Shown here in pieces: positions 59,155 through 64,000 of a stretch of DNA of 64,000 nt. Position 1 is the first letter of the stretch; each line of letters begins with the position of its first letter. The position numbers and the translations under genes are program-made. Source of the DNA: Sepiola atlantica (Eukaryota; Mollusca; Cephalopoda; Sepiida; Sepiolidae); NCBI GenBank assembly GCA_963556195.1, contig OY744537.1:14365243-14429242 (forward strand), in the 5' to 3' direction. The notes under the pieces are model-generated. The model was not told the DNA's origin and did no database searches. It worked only from the letters and a program-made list of their open reading frames with translations.

Positions 59155-59450
59155 AACCAAAGAAAGTATCGCCTTCAAAATAATCATCAAAGAATAGCAG
59201 TAATAAGAAATCAAGAATCAAGAAATCAAAGATTTACTCGACTTAAAGCCAACCGAAAAGAATGATTTTTCCTCGAAGCCAAGTCAGACGTGCAGGAGTT
59301 AGAGCACGCCCATTTAATGCAGAACAATGGCGTCTTGGTGCTTTCACTTATAATCTAAAACACAGGTATGAATCAGAAGAGATAATATAAATAGTCTTGA
59401 TGTTACTATAATGTAAATACTGTGATGCTCAGAAATTGAAGAATGAACCT
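59155..59450 (+). pseudogene. Helitron zinc-finger region fragment
   Basis: Reading from about 59,270: RSQVRRAGVRARPFNAEQWR, then LGAFTYNLKHRYESEEII and a stop at about 59,388. After a gap of about 20 nt the same frame resumes with CKYCDAQKLKNEPPRLCC at 59,412-59,465. This matches the conserved Helitron segment (AFxY ... DYxS ... CxxCxALKFKNEPPGLCC) that links the N-terminal repeats to the N domain. The last residues are also the first unit of the 54-bp array, so the array begins inside the coding sequence. Confidence 0.85.
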
Positions 59451-61023
59451 CCTAGATTGTGTTGTAGTAGAGGGAAAGTAATACTGCTTTTCTAAGTTGA
59501 ACCTCCTAGATTGTGTTGTAGTAGAGGGAAAGTAATACTGTTTTTCTTAGTTGAATCTCCTAGATTGTGTTGTAGTAGAGGGAAAGTAATACTGCTTTTC
59601 TTAGTTGAACCTCCTAGATTGTGTTGTAGTAGAGGGAAAGTAATACTGCTTTTCTTAGTTGAACCTCCTAGATTGTGTTGGCGTAGAGGGAAAGTAATAC
59701 TGCTTTTCTTAGTTGAACCTCCTAGATTGTGTTGTAGTAGAGGGAAAGTAATACTGCTTTTCTTAGTTGAACCTCCTAGATTGTGTTGTAGTAGAGGGAA
59801 AGTAATACTGCTTTTCTTAGTTGAACCTCCTAGATTGTGTTGTAGTAGAGGGAAAGTAATACTGCTTTTCTTAGTTGAACCTCCTAGATTGTGTTGTAGT
59901 AGAGGGAAAGTAATACTGCTTTTCTTAGTTGAACCTCCTAGATAGTGATGTAGTAGAGGGAAAGTAATACTGCTTTTCTTAGTTGAACCTCCTAGCTTGT
60001 GTTGTAGCAGAGGGAAAGTAATACTGCTTTTCTTAGTTGAACCTCCTAGATTGTGTTGTAGTAGAGAGAAAAGTAATACTGCTTTTCTTAGTTGAACCTC
60101 CAAGATTGTGTTGGCGTAGAGGGAAAGTAATACTGCTTTTCTTAGTTGAACCTCCTAGATTGTGTTGTAGTAGAGGGAAAGTAATACTGCTTTTCTTAGT
60201 TGAACCTCCTAGATTGTGTTGTAGTAGAGAGAAAAGTAATACTGCTTTTCTTAGTTGAACCTCCTAGATTGTGTTGTAGTAGAGGGAAAGTAATACTGCT
60301 TTTCTTAGTTGAACCTCCTAGATTGTGTTGTAGCAGAGGGAAAGTAATACTGCTTTTCTTAGTTGAACCTCCTAGATTGTGTTGTAGTAGAGGGAAAGTA
60401 ATACTGCTTTTCTTAGTTGAACCTCCTAGATTGTGTTGTAGTAGAGGGAAAGTAATACTGCTTTTCTTAGTTGAACCTCCTAGATTGTGTTGTAGTAGAG
60501 GGAAAGTAATACTGCTTTTCTTAGTTGAACCTCCTAGATAGTGATGTAGTAGAGGGAAAGTAATACTGCTTTTCTTAGTTGAACCTCCTAGCTTGTGTTG
60601 TAGCAGAGGGAAAGTAATACTGCTTTTCTTAGTTGAACCTCCTAGATTGTGTTGTAGTAGAGAGAAAAGTAATACTGCTTTTCTTAGTTGAACCTCCAAG
60701 ATTGTGTTGGCGTAGAGGGAAAGTAATACTGCTTTTCTTAGTTGAACCTCCTAGATTGTGTTGTAGTAGAGGGAAAGTAATACTGCTTTTCTTAGTTGAA
60801 CCTCCTAGATTGTGTTGTAGTAGAGAGAAAAGTAATACTGCTTTTCTTAGTTGAACCTCCTAGATTGTGTTGTAGTAGAGGGAAAGTAATACTGCTTTTC
60901 TTAGTTGAACCTCCTAGATTGTGTTGTAGCAGAGGGAAAGTAATACTGCTTTTCTTAGTTGAACCTCCTAGATTGTGTTGTAGTAGAGGGAAAGTAATAC
61001 TGCTTTTCTTAGTTGAACCTCCT
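59445..61023 (+). repeat. 54-bp coding minisatellite, 29 units (amplified Helitron CCSxGKV segment)
   Basis: The unit runs from one GAACCTCCT (59,445) to the next. The last GAACCTCCT is at 61,015-61,023. The span of 1,570 bp equals 29 x 54 plus four single-A insertions (AGAGAGAAAAG variants near 60,065, 60,228, 60,661 and 60,824). In frame, a unit reads RLCCSRGKVILLFLVEPP. The upstream flank supplies Lys-Asn-Glu-Pro-Pro, and the last unit continues into Glu-His-Leu-Lys-Asn of the Helitron N domain. A block of 11 units is duplicated. The sequence GATAGTGATG, GCTTGTGTTGTAGCAG, AGAGAGAAAAG, CCAAGATTG recurs from 59,940 and 60,536 (596 bp apart). Confidence 0.95.
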
Positions 61024-61905
61024 GAACATCTTAAAAACAAGATGGAAAAGTCTCTTATTCAAAACATTTTCTTAGAAGTATACAACTATCCAATAATGCT
61101 TTCCAAATAACTTTAGTTGGAGCAGCACGTGTAAAAGAATGGGGGCTTATGTCTACCTTCAAAATCTAAGGGAAAACGCATCATATATGGTACTATTTTG
61201 CGATGGCATCTGTACATTTTTGCAAGTTTATTGCATTAGTAATAGGAAAAGAAAAAACTGAAACGTTGTGTAACTATAATCTAGACGTTAACTGTGATTT
61301 TGTACAACAACTACAAAAAAATGCTTCACGCCAACACTAACGTTATATGTTTCAAATGAGCCCTTGAGAATATTCCAAACACAACGTATCCGTTTGTGAT
61401 AAGCGCTGATAAAAAAAAAACCCTCACAACTGAGCATGCGTGTCGCTTTAATGAACCAGAGATTAATAAGGTTAATATTATTTTGACCGGTGACAAATGT
61501 GGAAGGCGAGACATTATTATAAACGAGAGATTCTATATTTCCGACGTGTGAGTGATACACATCGCTCCTACGATGCTCTGCAATACCCACTTCTCTCTTC
61601 ATATGACCAAGATCGTTATCATTTTGGTATTCCTCATGCAGGAGAACGTTCAAGGAAATCTGTATCATATATGGATTTTTATGCATTTTATCTAATTTTT
61701 TCCGCTGAACAATTTTATTTATTGCATCGACGTCGCAATTTATTTGAACATATTGTTGTTGAAATGTGGGTCAACACTAAATCTGAAAGACTACGTTCTA
61801 TAAAACACAACAAAGGGAGCTTCGAGTTGATTCTTACATTCATTTACATGCTTACATGCTTACATGCAGACATAATTATGGCAATCAGGATAACTTAGGA
61901 AAGTT
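61012..61905 (+). pseudogene. Helitron-like N domain remnant
   Basis: Starting at the end of the array: VEPPEHLKNKMEKSLIQNIF (61,012 on), ITLVGAARVKEWGLMSTFKI, FVQQLQKMLHANTNVICFK and LENIPNTTYPFVISADKK. After frameshifts it continues with FRRVSDTHRSYDALQYPLLS and RYHFGIPHAG (61,535-61,660), then SVSYMDFYAFYLIFSAEQFY and HIVVEMWVNTKSERLRSIKH (to about 61,810). The order and motifs match the N domain of animal Helitron proteins (PPExLxxLL ... HRSYDALQYPLLF ... YYSYRLxxR ... QYIVDxYxKxExxRL). Usual full length is about 350 residues. Here it is spread over at least four frames. Confidence 0.88.
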
Positions 61906-62345
61906 ATACATTCTCTCCATCCAGCTTCATAGCAGGTCAAGGCTATATGCACAAGAGACCCGGTGTATTCATAACTTTTACATGCAACCTCAAGTGACCT
62001 GAAATCATAAAACTTCTACTTGATCCAAACCCACCTCATAGAGATGATCACTTATCACTGGTTTTCCAGTTGAACCGGTGAAATTAATACACCTAATTCA
62101 TACAAATTCGCTGTTTAGTGTATACTGTGGAATGGCAGAAAAAGGAATTACCTCAAGCTCATCTATTAATTTGGTTGGAGACAAAAATCAACTGAAATAA
62201 AGTTGATTGTATCATTTCGGCTCAACTTCCTGATCCTCAAATTGATCGCCCTACTCTATAAGATTGTAAAAACTCGTATGACTCATGGTTATGAAAACTT
62301 TTAGTCGCCATGTATGAAGGAAGGAATGCGCGCAATAAAGTATCC
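61906..62345 (+). pseudogene. Helitron HUH Rep nuclease remnant
   Basis: It contains SPSSFIAGQGYMHKRPGVFI with TFTCN (about 61,915-61,985). A stop follows exactly where a conserved Trp codon is expected (NLK-stop-PEI; TGA for TGG). Then comes LVYTVEWQKKELPQAHLLIW at 62,115-62,175 and a MYEGRNARNKVS block (62,310-62,345) corresponding to CMxxGKCSKxYP. The HUH motif of active elements is Pro-His-Ala-His. Here the first His is Gln (CAA at 62,154-62,156), so the metal site is lost. The catalytic Tyr region (Y2) is not recognisable. Confidence 0.82.
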
Positions 62346-62870
62346 ATAAAAATTTATATTCCATACACAATCTATATACCTATTGTCTATATCTTGTCAT
62401 CTCTATACGTTGTCAGTTCCATCAAGTCATACGAAGTTACCTTCATCACTTCGGTTGTTTTGAAACAATTAAGAGCCCCTCCATTAGTTGGAGTAAGTCT
62501 TAAAATGTTAATATGCTCACCTTCCATTGAAACTATCGAATCTTCTATTTCAAAGCTGAATTCTAGATGACATTAGTGAAATCAATTCTGTTTTCACCAT
62601 TTATTAACTAAGATTTATGCTTGAAATCTCCAGGAAGATCATCTCTAAACTTATTACATATTTTAACATGATAATTTCCTTTACAAATGTTGAGGATAAT
62701 AGCAAAAATACATCTTAAACTCTTCGTTGTTCTTGAGATTGATGATGTGGCTAGTGCTGCTTATAACTGTTGATCATTTTCGAGAAAACCAAACTCCAAA
62801 CTTGCTTCTCGGTATGTTCTGCAAACTTCACCATCAACTTTGTTCAAACTTTCGAAATGAGGTTCGTCCT
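62346..62870 (-). pseudogene. Inverted Helitron helicase N-terminal segment
   Basis: On the minus strand, from 62,870 downward: FESLNKVDGEVCRTYREASL, EFGFLENDQQ, a CIFAIILNICKGN stretch and KICNKFRDDLPGDFKHKS. After a stop comes FEIEDSIVSMEGEHINILRL, LTPTNGGALNCFKTTEV and VTSYDLMELTTYRDD (to about 62,385). These match, in order, the segment that normally precedes Walker A in Helitron helicases (GxxCxTYxEAxxxLGLLENDxxW ... LWxxFxxDLxxDF ... IEDxxxxxxGxxL ... ETSYDxxELxxYVD). It should be on the plus strand between Rep and helicase, so it has been inverted in place. Confidence 0.82.
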
Positions 62871-63104
62871 TTTTTTTATAAAGTACTGTTCTAAGAAAAA
62901 CATGAATTTTGGTTAGTTAATATTTTTAATCTTCCAATTGTGAAATGGAAATTGGTTAGTTAGTATGGTTACCCTTCCAATTGTAGCATGGAACTTAATC
63001 CTACAGTATCCTTAGAGATTTATGATTCCATATATAATAAGAAAGTACTTTGTCAAGTCAAATCAACGATTCCCAAAAGATACGTCCATTCGCATAGGGC
63101 CATT
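62871..63104. other. Unassigned sequence at inversion breakpoint, 40-bp duplication
   Basis: Two adjacent copies of GGTTAGTTA(A/G)TAT...CTTCCAATTGT lie at about 62,913-62,990. No Helitron similarity was found on either strand. The Walker A (GxGGTGKT) region expected here is absent. Confidence 0.55.
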
Positions 63105-64000
63105 ATCCAACATTACTACCTGGAGATCAAACTGCCCATTTAACATTTAAGTTGCCTCTAGATTAAACTAACAATGAGGATCCAGTTTGTAATATATCGA
63201 AACAATCAGGAATGGATGAACTACGAAAACAATGTGATTCAATAATCTATGCTGAATGTACTATGGCCGACAAAAAAGTTTTTGAAGCTTTAGACGGAAC
63301 ATTAAGAAATATTTGATGGATTAAATATCACAGTATATTATATCAGGAGACTTTCGACAAGCCCTACTTGTCTTTCGACAAGGAAGAAAATTAGATGAAC
63401 TTAATGATTCGATGAAATTTTTCGATGGAAAAATACTAACACTCTCTACTAATATGAGAGTAGAGTATTCAAGAGACAAATCAGCTAAACAATTTGCTAA
63501 TAAACTGGTAGAACTCGCTGATGGGAAGGTTGTCACTGATGAAGAAGAATACATGCAAATTGATCCAATGTTTAATTTGTCGGTTTCAACAATCTTTCTT
63601 AATCTTCTTTCTAACTAGCAGAATAAAGACTGGATAAGTGAATTGACTGAATGGCCCCCAAAAATATTACAGTAAATAGCATCAACACTAATCTCCTGAA
63701 TTGCCTATCAGAAGAATTATTCACCTATAACTCAGTTAACAGAGTTGTTGATGAACAAGGGGCCGTTAATTATCTAATCGAGTTGTTGAGCTAATTGGAT
63801 CCATCAGAAACACCTTCTCATTGTCTTAAGCTGAGAAAAGGGTCTCCTATAATGTTATTACGTAATGTATCTACCTCAAAATTATGCAATGGTACAAGAC
63901 TTATTGTGCACAAAGTGATGATAAACTGTCTTGAAGGAATCATTCTTACTGTGTGTTGTAAAGGTGAAACTGTTTGTATTCCTATGATACCAATTATACC
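63105..64000 (+). pseudogene. Helitron Pif1-type helicase remnant, truncated by window end
   Basis: Plus strand: LLPGDQTAHLTFKLPLD (motif Ia region, 63,115 on), CNISKQSGMDELR, and IYAECTMADKKVFEALDGTL at the Walker B site (63,242-63,300; the usual Asp of DEC is Ala). A deletion follows, then ISGDFRQALLVFRQGRK with GDFRQ at 63,346-63,360 (motif III), and ILTLSTNMRVEYS (motif IV, 63,430-63,470). Next come NITVNSINTNLLNCL, VVDEQGAVNYLIELLS, LKLRKGSPIMLLRNVSTSKL and CNGTRLIVHK, and VCIPMIPIIP runs off at 64,000. These are in the correct order for a 5'-3' superfamily 1B helicase that unwinds DNA during rolling-circle transposition. Walker A is missing and stops are present, so it is inactive. Confidence 0.9.

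Larger units (their letters stand above)
55951..64000 (+). mobile_element. Degraded Helitron (Rep/Helicase), runs off the window
   Basis: Helitrons are rolling-circle DNA transposons. Their single large protein has an N-terminal repeat/zinc-finger region, a Helitron-like N domain, an HUH Rep nuclease and a Pif1-type helicase. All of these parts occur here in that order on the plus strand: the 23-residue repeat region (56,050-59,150), the AFTYN/CKYCDA zinc-finger region (59,260-59,450), the EPPEHL to HRSYDALQYP N domain (61,012-61,900), the FITFTCN/HUH region (61,940-62,345) and Pif1 helicase (63,105-64,000). A possible start is ATG at 55,951 (MPLKRGC then a stop). Two minisatellite arrays and an internal inversion interrupt it, and many stops and frameshifts make it a pseudogene. 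The 3' end (hairpin plus CTRR) lies beyond the window. Confidence 0.88.

Noticed and set aside
59492..60699. Minus-strand repeat frames over the 54-bp array
   Set aside because: Shadow of the plus-strand Helitron-derived CCSRGKV repeat. No independent start, homolog or flanking continuation.

Overview
The window is eukaryotic, repeat-dominated DNA with no intact host gene. It is probably from a mollusc and most likely a cephalopod. That call rests on long (TA)n tracts, the mixture of degraded LINE families, tRNA-, 5S- and U2-headed SINE-like repeats, and short interstitial CCCTAA runs. It is an inference from repeat style, not from a diagnostic gene. Every protein similarity I can support belongs to a transposable element, and all of those are broken by stops, frameshifts or truncation.

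Layout. 1-4,048: AT-rich DNA with (TA)n fold-back structures. 4,049-8,196: a 35-copy, 118-bp satellite. 8,200-9,800: LINE tails, a 5S-derived segment and a nearly loop-free ~97-bp-arm palindrome. 12.6-14.4 kb: U2-snRNA-headed SINEs, one inserted inside an RTE-like LINE whose tail is a (TGA)n tract. 14.6-17.0 kb: a minus-strand LINE with RT and restriction-like endonuclease (REL) remnants. 17-32 kb: dispersed repeats, a mariner-like inverted-repeat element, a 132-bp-arm inverted repeat and a 5S-derived copy. 32-43 kb: minisatellites (33, 27 and ~140 bp), purine tracts, a second REL-type LINE and a complete U2-headed SINE with a target-site duplication (TSD). 43-52 kb: a U2-SINE trimer inside one 17-bp TSD, a possible LTR and further RT fragments. 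52-56 kb: mostly unrecognised DNA with AT-rich simple repeats and LINE-like 3' material. 55.95 kb to the end: a broken Helitron Rep/Helicase gene running off the window.

The most interesting structure is that Helitron. Its two large in-frame minisatellites (69-bp units at 56.05-59.15 kb, 54-bp units at 59.445-61.023 kb) are not unrelated repeats. They are amplified pieces of the Helitron coding sequence, lying in the correct order between recognisable flanking parts of the same protein. The 54-bp array is bounded by the two copies of GAACCTCCT that encode the two Glu-Pro-Pro motifs of the original gene, so the likely seed of the array can be read from the sequence. Part of the helicase region is also inverted in place.

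Other notable signals are nine copies of a U2-snRNA-headed SINE-like family, including multimers within single TSDs. There are also three hammerhead-ribozyme-like motifs, each followed at about 80-130 nt on its own strand by a (TA)n-containing tract. The satellite shows A/G alternation between neighbouring units, suggesting a dimeric higher-order repeat.
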